This document shows positions 8,813 to 17,248 of a stretch of 64,000 bases of DNA, one piece after another. Source of the stretch: Sarcina sp. DSM 11001 (lineage in GTDB: Bacteria; Bacillota; Clostridia; Lachnospirales; Lachnospiraceae); assembly GCF_900101015.1 (NCBI RefSeq), contig NZ_FNFZ01000012.1, forward strand, positions 62,001 through 126,000, given 5' to 3'. A program made the position numbers and the translations under genes. The notes under the pieces are model-generated. The model was not told the origin of the DNA and made no database searches. It saw only the letters and a program-made list of their open reading frames with translations. Each line of letters starts with the position of its first letter. Position 1 is the stretch's first letter.

Positions 8813-9808
8813 ATGAGTAAAAAAGCCACAATCATTATTCCTGTCTACAACGGGGAACAGTTCCTTGCGCGGTCAGTCCGCGATATCTTCCGCCAGACTT
8901 ACGAGGATATTGAACTGATTACTATTGATGACGGTTCGGCAGACGGCTCTTTGAAGCTTCTGAATAAGCTTGCCGCGTCTGCCCCGGCACACAACATTTC
9001 CATGCGCGTTTTCACTCAGCCCAACGCGGGCATCTGCGCCACGCGAAACCGCGGCCTTGATCTTGCGACCGGGGACTATATCCTGTTTATGGACCAGGAT
9101 GACCGCATGAAAAAGGACTGTGTGGAATCCCTGGTCACGACACTGGAGCAGGAAAAAGCGGACATGGTGATCGGCGGCCACCTGCTGGTCGATGAAAAGA
9201 ACGGACGTATCCTGGAAAAATGGCAGTATGACACAGGCACACCCTGGCACAAGTACCGCAATTCAGCCCCTTGGGGAAGAGTATACAGAAGAGAGATCAT
9301 TGAGCAGAACAAACTCCGCTTCATGCAGACCCGGATCAGCGAGGATTTCTATTTCAACGTAGTCTATATGAGCTGCTGTACAAAAGTCCACGTCACGCCT
9401 TATATCGGCTACGGATGGACCTACCGGGCCTCCTCGGAATCCCACCATAATATGAGCCGGTACGCTTTGGACAGAAACCCCCTTCCCATGCTCTCTCAGA
9501 CCCTGCAGGACATGAAGCGCCCGAATTCTCTTGAGCCTGACCTGCTGGAATACATGTTTATCAAGCACATTGTCTGGTATCTCCTCTTTACTGCAAAGGG
9601 GACACCGCGAAGCATTCTCCGCGACATGCACGATTCCTGCTTCGCATGGCTGGAAGAAAATTTTCCTGATTATGAAAAAAATCCTCAGCTGATTCGCATG
9701 GGACCCCATGGAGAGACCCTGAAGGTCCGCGGCATCGTCCGGACGGCCGTCACACTTCACAGCGCGGGACTTTTTCTTCCCTTCCTGAAGGCATATTCAA
9801 AACTATAG
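8813..9808 (+). CDS. Family 2 glycosyltransferase
   Basis: A 331-residue GT-A transferase. The start is the ATG of MSKKATIIIPVYN, preceded by AGGGAGA; the in-frame extension upstream is tandem repeat and is excluded. ELITIDDGSADGS gives the nucleotide-binding Asp pair and ILFMDQDDR the DxD-like metal site, while WGRVYRREII and ISEDFYFN are common in GT2 proteins of capsule loci. A strong terminator follows the gene, so it probably ends a transcription unit. Substrate unknown. Confidence 0.88.
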   Translation: MSKKATIIIPVYNGEQFLARSVRDIFRQTYEDIELITIDDGSADGSLKLLNKLAASAPAHNISMRVFTQPNAGICATRNRGLDLATGDYILFMDQDDRMKKDCVESLVTTLEQEKADMVIGGHLLVDEKNGRILEKWQYDTGTPWHKYRNSAPWGRVYRREIIEQNKLRFMQTRISEDFYFNVVYMSCCTKVHVTPYIGYGWTYRASSESHHNMSRYALDRNPLPMLSQTLQDMKRPNSLEPDLLEYMFIKHIVWYLLFTAKGTPRSILRDMHDSCFAWLEENFPDYEKNPQLIRMGPHGETLKVRGIVRTAVTLHSAGLFLPFLKAYSKL

Positions 9809-9809
9809 G

Positions 9810-9863
9810 GGAACCCTGTAAACCCCGATAAACCCCTATAAAACCTGTAAAGACCTATAACCT
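9810..9863 (+). repeat. Short degenerate repeat before the terminator
   Basis: Several imperfect copies of a 12-14 bp unit resembling CCTATAAAACCTGTAAA lie between the glycosyltransferase stop and the terminator hairpin. Copies vary in length. Confidence 0.5.
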
Positions 9864-9864
9864 G

Positions 9865-9909
9865 AAAAATGAACCTCCCGAACACAATCACAGGAAGTTC
9901 ATTTTTTTT
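9865..9909 (+). terminator. Rho-independent terminator
   Basis: AAAAATGAAC (9865-9874) pairs with GTTCATTTTT (9897-9906), with inner CTCC/GGAA complementarity, and the T-run continues to 9909. It is positioned after the glycosyltransferase at 8813-9808 and separates it from the following gene. Confidence 0.85.
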
Positions 9910-9974
9910 CCACAGAATGCCTGATTTTCTGTCCTAAGATACAACATGAAAACTATTGTCATATGATATGATAT

Positions 9975-10100
9975 TAAAATCATTGTCCTGTGAAACAGCC
10001 CTGCGTGCGATATTGTCCTGCGCCACTGGCTTGTGATACAGTCCTGCGGTATTGTCTGCGATATTGTCCTGCAATACTGTCCTGCGATATCATATGACAT
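9975..10100 (+). repeat. Degenerate TATTGTCCTGCGA repeats
   Basis: At least six copies of a variable unit around GATATTGTCCTGC occupy most of the spacer between the terminator and the next gene. Spacing is irregular (about 15-25 bp). No gene or convincing promoter was seen in 9910-10202. Confidence 0.65.
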
Positions 10101-10202
10101 CATCAGAGCATTCAAAAGCCAGCTAATGTGACTGCATTGCTGAAAGCTCTCAGAACAGAGTCTATCTTGCAGGTCTGCAGCTGTGAATATGAAAGAGTAA
10201 AA

Positions 10203-11315
10203 ATGGGAAAAAAAGATCCAGAGCATAAAGCCTTGATTCCCCTGGTCATTCCGGCCTACGAGCCGGATGAGAGAATGACGAAGCTTTTTGAGGAATTCAA
10301 AGAAAAGGGGATCCACGATGTGATCCTGATCGATGACGGAAGCGGAGAAGCTTACCGGGAGGTTTTTCAAAAGGCGGAGGAGATCCTGAAGGAGATTGGA
10401 GGCGAACTCCTTACTCATGAAAAGAATAAAGGAAAAGGGGGGGCAATCAGGACGGCCTTTGCTCACGTACTTGAGAAGTATCCGGAGGCTATCGGTGTGG
10501 TCACGGCAGATTGTGACGGACAGCACCACGTGGAGGACATCCTGGCGATCATGCGCAGGCTGTCGGAAAAGCCGGACTGCCTGATCGCGGGCGTCCGCAG
10601 GTTTGACGGTGAAGACGTACCGTGGAAAAGCGCCTTTGGCAATAAGCTGACCGCGAAAGTCGTAAGTTATATCTCGGGGATCAGGATCAGCGATACCCAG
10701 TGCGGCCTGCGAGGCATTCCGCGGAGCTTCATGAAAGAGCTTCTGAATGTCCCCGGGGACGGTTTTGAATACGATACCAGAATGCTTCTGGAATCAGCCG
10801 GGAAATACCCGATCGAGGAGGTCGGGATCCAGACAATCTATGACTCAAAGGAGAACCACCAGACTCATTTCAGGCCGGTGAGAGATTCCATACGGATCTA
10901 CAGAATCCTGGGAGCAAGATTTATCACCTTTATTTTTGCCTCCCTCTCTTCCAGCGTCGTAGACATTGGGCTGTTTGCCCTGTTCTGTCGGCTTTTCCGG
11001 AGAGGAATCCTGCAAATGCCGGCCATTCTGAGCCGCGTGCCCTATGTCGCCGCCGCGACAGTCCTGGCCAGGATCCTGTCCTGTACATACAACTTTACCG
11101 TCAATTACAAGGTTGTTTTCCAGAGCAGCGAGCATGTCGGCCGCAGCGCCGCAAGATACCTCGCACTGGCTGCTTTCCAGATGAGCCTCAGCGCCCTCCT
11201 CGTGACGGGAGGAGTCCTGCTCCTGCCTGCCCTGCCGGAAGTGCTCATAAAAGTAGTTGTCGACACCTGCCTGTTCCTGATCAGTTATTATATACAAAGA
11301 AAATATGTGTTCTGA
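10203..11315 (+). CDS. Family 2 glycosyltransferase fused to GtrA-like membrane domain
   Basis: A 370-residue two-domain protein. Residues about 1-235 are a DPM1/GtrB-like transferase: LIPLVIPAYEPDE, VILIDDGSGEAY, KGKGGAIRTAF, TADCDGQH and DTQCGLRGI, which would load a sugar on polyprenyl phosphate. From about residue 240 (RFITFIFASLSSSVVDIGLFAL) a four-helix GtrA domain follows, proposed to flip the lipid-linked sugar. The start is the ATG of MGKKDPEHKALIP; an upstream GTG in the same frame lies in repeat-rich sequence. The fusion joins synthesis and flipping of a side-branch sugar donor. Confidence 0.92.
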   Translation: MGKKDPEHKALIPLVIPAYEPDERMTKLFEEFKEKGIHDVILIDDGSGEAYREVFQKAEEILKEIGGELLTHEKNKGKGGAIRTAFAHVLEKYPEAIGVVTADCDGQHHVEDILAIMRRLSEKPDCLIAGVRRFDGEDVPWKSAFGNKLTAKVVSYISGIRISDTQCGLRGIPRSFMKELLNVPGDGFEYDTRMLLESAGKYPIEEVGIQTIYDSKENHQTHFRPVRDSIRIYRILGARFITFIFASLSSSVVDIGLFALFCRLFRRGILQMPAILSRVPYVAAATVLARILSCTYNFTVNYKVVFQSSEHVGRSAARYLALAAFQMSLSALLVTGGVLLLPALPEVLIKVVVDTCLFLISYYIQRKYVF

Positions 11316-11513
11316 TATTATGTACAATGTGTTCTCAAATTAAAAGATTGTACTATGCACCTTGCTTTTGACTTGTAGCAGAATGCGGAAAAGAAAAGCG
11401 ATTTCTCACAGGCAGTAGTTACCTTTCTCCCCTACAGCGGCTATATCGCTTTGCGACATACCGTCTCCGCATGCCCAGAGTCTCTCACTTGGAAGTCTGG
11501 CTCTAATTACAAG

Positions 11514-11539
11514 AAAAATCCGACCGGAGCCGGATTTTT
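11514..11539. terminator. Bidirectional terminator hairpin
   Basis: AAAAATCCG (11514-11522) and CGGATTTTT (11531-11539) form a perfect 9-bp stem with A- and T-runs on both sides. It lies between two convergent genes and can serve both. Nothing else was recognised in 11316-11578. Confidence 0.88.
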
Positions 11540-11578
11540 CCTGATATGTAAGTCAACAGTCCTTGTTCTTTAAGTAAG

Positions 11579-13510
11579 TCAGTGCACTTTTGGGGTAGTC
11601 AGCGCATTTTTAATGAGAATTGCCAGAGCTGCCCAGAAAATGAGGGATTCTGGATTCATATTGAAGAAGAGCTCGTTGTCAAACATGGCGGTGATGGCTC
11701 CGGCCACGACTATCAGCAGGGAAAAGAGAAATTCCAGAGACAGGGATCTGCTCCGCAGGATCTGTTTGAATACAGCATGTGCGCACCGGACAATAAAGAT
11801 AATCAGCAGGGCGAGGCCCAGAAAACCGGTAGCAACGAAAACGCGCAGGTAACCACTGTGCGTGTGGTAGACATACCCTGTTTTGTAGAGGTCCGGCTGG
11901 TGTCTCCTGATGATCCGGCAGATATAGAGCTCAGGATGGATCTTCTGGATGACAAACCCTGCGTTTTCAGGAGAAAACCCGATCAGGCCGATCTCTCCGG
12001 CCATGCTCAGATAATTTGACCAGATATCCCTTCTGCCGTTGGAAAGTTCACCGCCTTTATACCTGCGGTCGAGGAGACCTTCCTCCTGGGTGTTTTCTGT
12101 GTCTTCTGCTTTTTCTCCAGCCGCTTCCTTTTCCTTGTCTTCCTCTTTTTCAGCAAAAATAAACGCAGCAGTTTCACCTTCTTTTAAAGCAATATTTACA
12201 GCAGTTTTTCCAGAAGATTTATCTGTAGAAGGTTTTTTTATTTTTCTGCTGGTATTTGATGTGTGATCAAAGTCCGATGTAAAAGCAGAGTCCGATGCAA
12301 AAGCAGATTCCAATGCAAAAGCAGATTCCGATGCAAAAGCAGAGTCCGATTTAAAAGCGACAGCCGGAGCGAGGGACTCTGCAACCAGCGAATGCATTCC
12401 TGATAAACCGGTCTTAATACCGGAAGCAGGAGAGCCGGAAACCAGACCTTTGATTGCCAGATCATTGGTTGCCAGATCATTGATTAACTGATCCCTGCCC
12501 GGCAAATCGTTGTCTGGCTGGTCATATATTGACTTCCCGGTTGTTATTTCTGCCGTGTCATCACCTCCGGTTCCGGAGAACAGGGGCGGGATATGGGCGG
12601 CGATCAGTCTGGTCCCCATATATAAGACCAGGAAGATGATCACCGAAGCTGCGGCCGCCTGTAGTGAGAAGGGAAGGCTGCGCCGCAAAGCGAGTTCCCG
12701 GTTTTTCCATAAAAAGAGGAGAGTGCCGGTAAAAAGCACAAGGCCAAAGGCAAGAGCGGCGTTTCGGGAGCCGCTGATGACAATGTAGGGGAAAAAGGGC
12801 AGGCTGAACAGGACGATAAAAATCCTGACGAAGCGGCTGCGCAGCCTGATGAAATAATAGGCTCCGATAATGAGGAGCATCAGGCCGGTGACTGATCCGT
12901 ATTCCGGATACCCGAATACACCGAAGAGCCGGTGCCGGGCAAAGCCGACCCCGCCCAGCCAGGGAGTAGTGGCATAGTTGGGACCGTCTTCCCCGATCTG
13001 AAGGACAAACTGGGCCAGAGACAGCCAGCTCGCGACGCTCCAGATGACCAGAAGAATCATATAGGTGACTGTGACAAAAACCAGGAGCCTGCGCCTCTTC
13101 ACCCGGAACAGGGCGCCGTAAAACAGGCAGGACAGGGTCAGCATCCACTCGATCGTGACCAGATTGTTCCTGTAGCCGTACTCCAGCTGAACGAGGGAAG
13201 AGACTGCCGCGATCAGACATATGCCGTACAGGCAGAAAACACCCGGCACCTGGCGCAGCCGGCGGGCCAGAATCAGATTGGCGACCGTCAGAAAGACACC
13301 GATATACCGAAGGTATCTGATCATCTGCCGCAGAGGGGTTTTAGAAACTAAGTTGATAAAGGGCACGATCACATACAGGGAGTACCAGATTATACAGAAG
13401 CCCGTAAAAATTAGGATCGCATATTCAAGAAAAAGAAGAAGCCTTCTGTCTGCTGAGGCGGCCTGCACCGGATCAGCGGAAACAGAGGATTTTTTATAGC
13501 GTTTTACCAT
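11579..13510 (-). CDS. O-antigen ligase/polymerase-like membrane protein with large loop insertion
   Basis: A 643-residue polytopic protein on the reverse strand. The first ~310 residues hold many hydrophobic segments, with the ligase-type GVFGYPEYGSVTGL and SGSRNAALAFGL. The large outside loop ends at NGRRDIWSNYL, then YHTHSGYLRVFVATGFLGL and last helices, the order seen in Wzy/WaaL-like proteins. Between about residues 314 and 489 the loop is swollen by low-complexity sequence, including hexapeptide repeats S-(D/E)-S-A-F-A and an acidic Lys/Glu-rich stretch. It could polymerise repeat units or ligate polymer to an acceptor. It is divergent from the dehydratase operon. Confidence 0.85.
   Translation of the reverse strand: MVKRYKKSSVSADPVQAASADRRLLLFLEYAILIFTGFCIIWYSLYVIVPFINLVSKTPLRQMIRYLRYIGVFLTVANLILARRLRQVPGVFCLYGICLIAAVSSLVQLEYGYRNNLVTIEWMLTLSCLFYGALFRVKRRRLLVFVTVTYMILLVIWSVASWLSLAQFVLQIGEDGPNYATTPWLGGVGFARHRLFGVFGYPEYGSVTGLMLLIIGAYYFIRLRSRFVRIFIVLFSLPFFPYIVISGSRNAALAFGLVLFTGTLLFLWKNRELALRRSLPFSLQAAAASVIIFLVLYMGTRLIAAHIPPLFSGTGGDDTAEITTGKSIYDQPDNDLPGRDQLINDLATNDLAIKGLVSGSPASGIKTGLSGMHSLVAESLAPAVAFKSDSAFASESAFALESAFASDSAFTSDFDHTSNTSRKIKKPSTDKSSGKTAVNIALKEGETAAFIFAEKEEDKEKEAAGEKAEDTENTQEEGLLDRRYKGGELSNGRRDIWSNYLSMAGEIGLIGFSPENAGFVIQKIHPELYICRIIRRHQPDLYKTGYVYHTHSGYLRVFVATGFLGLALLIIFIVRCAHAVFKQILRSRSLSLEFLFSLLIVVAGAITAMFDNELFFNMNPESLIFWAALAILIKNALTTPKVH
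12273..12362 (-). repeat. 18-bp repeats inside the ligase-like gene
   Basis: Five adjacent 18-bp units of the type TCCGATGCAAAAGCAGAG encode a hexapeptide repeat in the outer loop of the membrane protein. A separate 15-bp repeat around GCCAGATCATTGGTT lies nearby (about 12456-12490). The period equals that of the spacer repeat at 8684, but the sequence is unrelated. Confidence 0.85.
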
Positions 13511-13700
13511 GATAACTCCTGAACGGAATACTCCTGACTATCACAGGTCAACCAGGGTCGGATTCTGACTTGTTTTCTAAAAGACAGGTACGACAGGTAC
13601 CTGACCCGGACAAAGCGGAACATTGACCGGGAACGATTGAAAACAGGAATGTACCTCATTTTATGCCAATAATCGTAGCTTTGTCAAACCGCTGCCTGCG

Positions 13701-13729
13701 TTGACAAATACCGGGATTCGTAGTTTAAT
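13701..13729 (+). promoter_or_regulatory. Sigma-A promoter for the dehydratase operon
   Basis: TTGACA (13701-13706), a 17-bp spacer and TTTAAT (13724-13729) match the housekeeping consensus in 11 of 12 bases. The predicted start near 13736 leaves a leader of about 315 nt before the dehydratase gene. It is the best promoter in the divergent intergenic region 13511-14051. Confidence 0.8.
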
Positions 13730-13872
13730 GTTCATATCTGTGCAGACGTAAATAGCGCTGGCTATGGCAGTTTTTTATATTACGGCAGTTAAAAATATGA
13801 TATTTTCATATATTTTTGAATATGGCATAGAATACTGTTTTCCTATAGAATAGTGAGCGAGATGAGAATACA

Positions 13873-14011
13873 GCCGATAGGATAGATGACCCTGTCGGCG
13901 ATTTTGCTATGTCTGCATATTTGTTTTCTATCTATACGGTATTTAATATACGGCAGGCCCGCGGAATGTCGCAGCAGGGATTATTGCGGCGGGTATACCT
14001 GCAGGTATGCA
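13873..14011 (+). other. Structured 5' leader of the dehydratase operon
   Basis: Two hairpins are visible in the long leader. GCCGATAGG (13873-13881) pairs with CCTGTCGGC (13891-13899), followed by ATTTTG. Further down, GGGTATACC pairs with GGTATGCACC around TGCA (about 13988-14008) with a small bulge. The arrangement could be an attenuator or an antiterminator target, as known for other long capsule operons; no recognised riboswitch class was identified. Confidence 0.45.
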
Positions 14012-14051
14012 CCGCGGTATTGTTCCACTTTATGGACAGGGTTAGTAAATT

Positions 14052-16142
14052 ATGAATGATTTAAATGAAAAAAAGAACACACAGGCAGACCCCGGCAGTC
14101 TGGACAGTTTGAGGGAAGAGTTCGGGGCAGACAACAAACATTTCCAGCGCTGGCAGGTGATCAGCCTCCTGCTCATGGTCTACGACGCGGTGGCTGTCAA
14201 TATCGCCTATCTGGCCGCCCTGTGGCTGCGCCACGACTGCCAGTTCAGCGCCATCGAGGCACGTTTTCTGAACCCCTGGAAGGGATTTGCGCCATTCTAT
14301 ACTGTGGCCGCCCTCCTGGTCTTCTGGTTCCTGCGTCTGTACAAGAGTGTCTGGAGATTCGCCAGCTACACAGAGCTGGTCAGGATCTGTATGGCTTCAG
14401 TCATCACGTTCGTCATCCATACTGTGGGAATCACGATGATGTACCGCCGCATGCCGATGACCTACTACTTCTTCGGCGCGATCCTGCAGTTCATCCTGAT
14501 CATAGGAGTGCGGTTCTCCTACCGGTTCGTACTGTTGATGACCAACAGGGACAAAAATACCAGCGAGACAGCCAGGCACCGGATCATGCTGATCGGAGCC
14601 GGTTACGCGGGGCATATGATCCTGAGGGACATCAAGGAATCGCAGGAGATCGGGGAGAAGGTCGTCTGCATCGTCGACGACAGCCCCAATAAGTGGGGAC
14701 GTTTTATTGACGGAATCCCGATCGTCGGAGGCCGCGACTCTATCATGGAAGCGGTCGAGAGATACAGTGTGGACAAGATCTATATCGCGATCCCCAGCGC
14801 CACCGCAGCCCAGCGCCGCGACATCCTGGCCATCTGCCAGGAGACCGGGTGTGAACTCAAAAACCTTCCCGGCATGTACCAGTTGATCCTGGGACAGGTC
14901 AAAGTCTCCGCCATGAAGGACGTCTCGGTCGAGGATCTTCTGGGACGTGAGCCTGTGAAGGCGGACATGAAAGAGGTCTTTTCCTTTATAAATGGAAAAC
15001 GAGTTCTCGTCACCGGTGGCGGCGGATCCATCGGTAGTGAGCTCTGCCGCCAGATCGCAGCCCACGACCCCGCTCAGCTCATCATTTTTGATGTCTACGA
15101 AAACAACGCTTATGAGATCCAGCTTGAACTGCGCGAGAAGTATCCGAATCTCGATCTGGAGGTCCTGATCGGGTCTGTCCGCGACAGCAGGCGGATGTTT
15201 GAACTCTTTGAGCACTACCACCCGCAGATCGTCTACCACGCCGCCGCCCATAAGCATGTCCCGCTGATGGAGGACAGCCCCTGTGAGGCGATCAAAAACA
15301 ACGCCATCGGCACTTACAAGACCGCCTATGCGGCCATGGTCCACGGCTGCGAGCGCTTTGTCCTGATCTCCACCGACAAGGCCGTCAATCCCACTAACAT
15401 CATGGGTGCCAGCAAGCGCCTGTGCGAGATGATCATCCAGAGCTTTGACCACAAGATCAAGGAGGGAAAAGCCTCCGAGATCCCCCAGCTCTTCACCCAT
15501 TACGGCAAGGAAGATGCTGATAAGGACGGCACAGGAAGGGTCTTCAAAGATATAAAGACGGAATTTGTCGCCGTCCGTTTCGGCAACGTGCTGGGCAGCA
15601 ACGGCTCTGTCATCCCGATCTTCAAAAAGCAGATCGAAAAGGGCGGTCCTGTCACCGTGACCCACCCTGATATCATCCGCTATTTCATGACCATTCCCGA
15701 GGCGGTCAGCCTCGTGATGCTCGCGGGTACCTATGCCCATGGCGGTGAGATTTTCGTCCTCGACATGGGAAGCCCGGTCAAGATCGACACCCTGGCCAGA
15801 AACCTGATCAGGCTTTCGGGCTTCAAGCCTGACATCGATATCAAGGTCGAGTACACCGGCCTGCGCCCCGGCGAGAAGCTCTATGAAGAGAAGCTCATGT
15901 CCGAGGAAGGCCTGAAAAAGACGGACAGCGACCTGATCCACATCGGCTGCCCCATCCCCTTTGAGACAGATGATTTCCTGAAACATCTCGGCACCCTGAT
16001 GAATATCGCCTACGCCAACAAAGAGGACATCATCCGTTCCAAGGTGGAAGAGATGGTATCCACCTATCATCCTGAAAAAGCGGACAGCGGAGCTGTCAAG
16101 GATTCCACTTACGAGAAGCTGGTCGAGCAGGATGACAACTGA
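14052..16142 (+). CDS. Membrane-bound UDP-sugar 4,6-dehydratase (WbpM/CapD/PglF type)
   Basis: A 696-residue protein. N-terminal membrane helices (about 35-165) are followed by a CoA-binding-like Rossmann domain (IMLIGAGYAGHMIL) and a C-terminal SDR domain starting TGGGGSIGS (321-329). HAAAHKHVPLMED and STDKAVNPTNIMGASKR identify the FlaA1/WbpM group. The catalytic Tyr of YxxxK is replaced by M451 (MGASK, K455), as normal for this subgroup. It would convert UDP-GlcNAc to a 4-keto-6-deoxy sugar, the entry to bacillosamine, QuiNAc or FucNAc. First gene after the promoter at 13701. A shorter paralogue lacking the SDR domain lies at 47532. Confidence 0.93.
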   Translation: MNDLNEKKNTQADPGSLDSLREEFGADNKHFQRWQVISLLLMVYDAVAVNIAYLAALWLRHDCQFSAIEARFLNPWKGFAPFYTVAALLVFWFLRLYKSVWRFASYTELVRICMASVITFVIHTVGITMMYRRMPMTYYFFGAILQFILIIGVRFSYRFVLLMTNRDKNTSETARHRIMLIGAGYAGHMILRDIKESQEIGEKVVCIVDDSPNKWGRFIDGIPIVGGRDSIMEAVERYSVDKIYIAIPSATAAQRRDILAICQETGCELKNLPGMYQLILGQVKVSAMKDVSVEDLLGREPVKADMKEVFSFINGKRVLVTGGGGSIGSELCRQIAAHDPAQLIIFDVYENNAYEIQLELREKYPNLDLEVLIGSVRDSRRMFELFEHYHPQIVYHAAAHKHVPLMEDSPCEAIKNNAIGTYKTAYAAMVHGCERFVLISTDKAVNPTNIMGASKRLCEMIIQSFDHKIKEGKASEIPQLFTHYGKEDADKDGTGRVFKDIKTEFVAVRFGNVLGSNGSVIPIFKKQIEKGGPVTVTHPDIIRYFMTIPEAVSLVMLAGTYAHGGEIFVLDMGSPVKIDTLARNLIRLSGFKPDIDIKVEYTGLRPGEKLYEEKLMSEEGLKKTDSDLIHIGCPIPFETDDFLKHLGTLMNIAYANKEDIIRSKVEEMVSTYHPEKADSGAVKDSTYEKLVEQDDN

Positions 16143-16186
16143 TGACCTCAGGACATTAAGAGTTCCTGAAACATCAGCATTAATTC

Positions 16187-16353
16187 CTCTCCGGCGGACA
16201 CAAATACTGGACACAAATATTAATCTGATCCCTTCCGGCGGACAAAAAGAGCTGCTATGCTATGGTGCCTCTCCGGCGGACACAAAACATTAATCTGATC
16301 CCTTCCGGCGGACAAAAAGCAACACGGTAATAATTATTCCGGCGGACAAAAAG
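16187..16353 (+). repeat. CCGGCGGACA repeats between dehydratase and PIG-L genes
   Basis: The core TCCGGCGGACAAAAAG or close variants occur five times. A 31-bp version beginning ATTAATCTGATCCCTTCC is duplicated exactly at 16219-16249 and 16289-16319 (70 bp apart). The block fills most of the spacer between the two genes. Confidence 0.85.
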
Positions 16354-16405
16354 AAAACAGAAGCATAATCAGACAAATTACTAATAATCAGTCAGGAGAA
16401 AACAC

Positions 16406-17077
16406 ATGAGAATTCTGTTTGTAGTTGCCCACCCGGACGATGAAGTACTGGGAGCAGGCGCAACGATTCATAAGCTCGCACAGGAAGGACATGAGATTGC
16501 TGTGTGCACGATGGTCAACCACGCAGCAGCAAGGGTCAACCTGTCGGCCACCCTCCAGGATGACCAGGCAAAGGCCTTCGAGATCATCGGCGTTCAGAAA
16601 AGCTATGCGGGCGACTTCCCCAATATCCAGATGAACACCATTCCCCACCTGCAGCTGGTCCAATTCATAGAGGCCGCCATCGGGGACTGGGGGGCAGAAG
16701 TCCTTTACACCCACCATCCGACAGACACCAACAATGATCACGGCATGACCTCCTATGCCTGCCAGGCGGCAGCCCGGCTCTTCCAGAGAAAAGAGCATCT
16801 GCCCGCCCTGAAACAGTTTTCCTATATGGAGGTCCTCACCTCTACAGAATGGTCCTTTGATTCCTCCTCCAACCGCTTCACACCCAATATGTTTGTCGAG
16901 GTTGGGAAAGAAGGCATCGACATCAAACTGAAAGCCCTGGAGGCTTACACAGGCGTGATGCACCCCTATCCCCATCCCAGGTCGGCAGAAGCCCTGACCG
17001 GGCTGGCCGCTTACCGGGGCGCTCAGGCCGGCTGCTGTTACGCAGAGGCTTTCGAGACCGTTTTCTGCCGGATCTAA
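16406..17077 (+). CDS. PIG-L (LmbE-like) family deacetylase
   Basis: Zinc-dependent N-acetylglucosamine-type deacetylase of 223 residues. The signature AHPDDE (HPDDE at 9-13) gives two metal ligands, and HHPTDTNNDHG in the middle supplies the next His. TGVMHPYPHPRS near the C-terminus is typical of the sugar-cluster branch. AGGAGAAAAC lies before the ATG. Placed between the 4,6-dehydratase and the phosphoglycosyl transferase, it may deacetylate a sugar nucleotide or lipid-linked amino sugar. Substrate is inference. Confidence 0.88.
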   Translation: MRILFVVAHPDDEVLGAGATIHKLAQEGHEIAVCTMVNHAAARVNLSATLQDDQAKAFEIIGVQKSYAGDFPNIQMNTIPHLQLVQFIEAAIGDWGAEVLYTHHPTDTNNDHGMTSYACQAAARLFQRKEHLPALKQFSYMEVLTSTEWSFDSSSNRFTPNMFVEVGKEGIDIKLKALEAYTGVMHPYPHPRSAEALTGLAAYRGAQAGCCYAEAFETVFCRI

Positions 17078-17079
17078 TC

Positions 17080-17222
17080 GGTGACTCTGATCAATGGGTT
17101 TAATTGATGATTTGATCAATGAATTTGATCGATGCATCCCATTTATGCAATCTGATCGATGGATCTTCGGCGTATCAGCCGTATCCATTTTGTGCCCAAA
17201 TACCTACTTTGTGCCCAATTGA
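17080..17222 (+). repeat. GATCAATG and TTTGTGCCCAA repeats
   Basis: Four or more copies of TTTGATCRATG or close variants follow the PIG-L stop. Two TTTTGTGCCCAA-type copies then precede the ribosome site of the next gene. Private to this spacer. Confidence 0.6.
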
Positions 17223-17248
17223 CCCCGCAGCCCATGGAGGTAAGGAAC

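Noticed and set aside
11380-11500. Possible tRNA or small RNA in the convergent spacer
   Set aside because: No cloverleaf, T-loop or CCA context found; only the terminator hairpin is convincing.
14397-16214. 605-codon reverse-strand frame opposite the dehydratase gene
   Set aside because: Antisense shadow; the sense strand has complete, ordered family motifs and the antisense translation has none.
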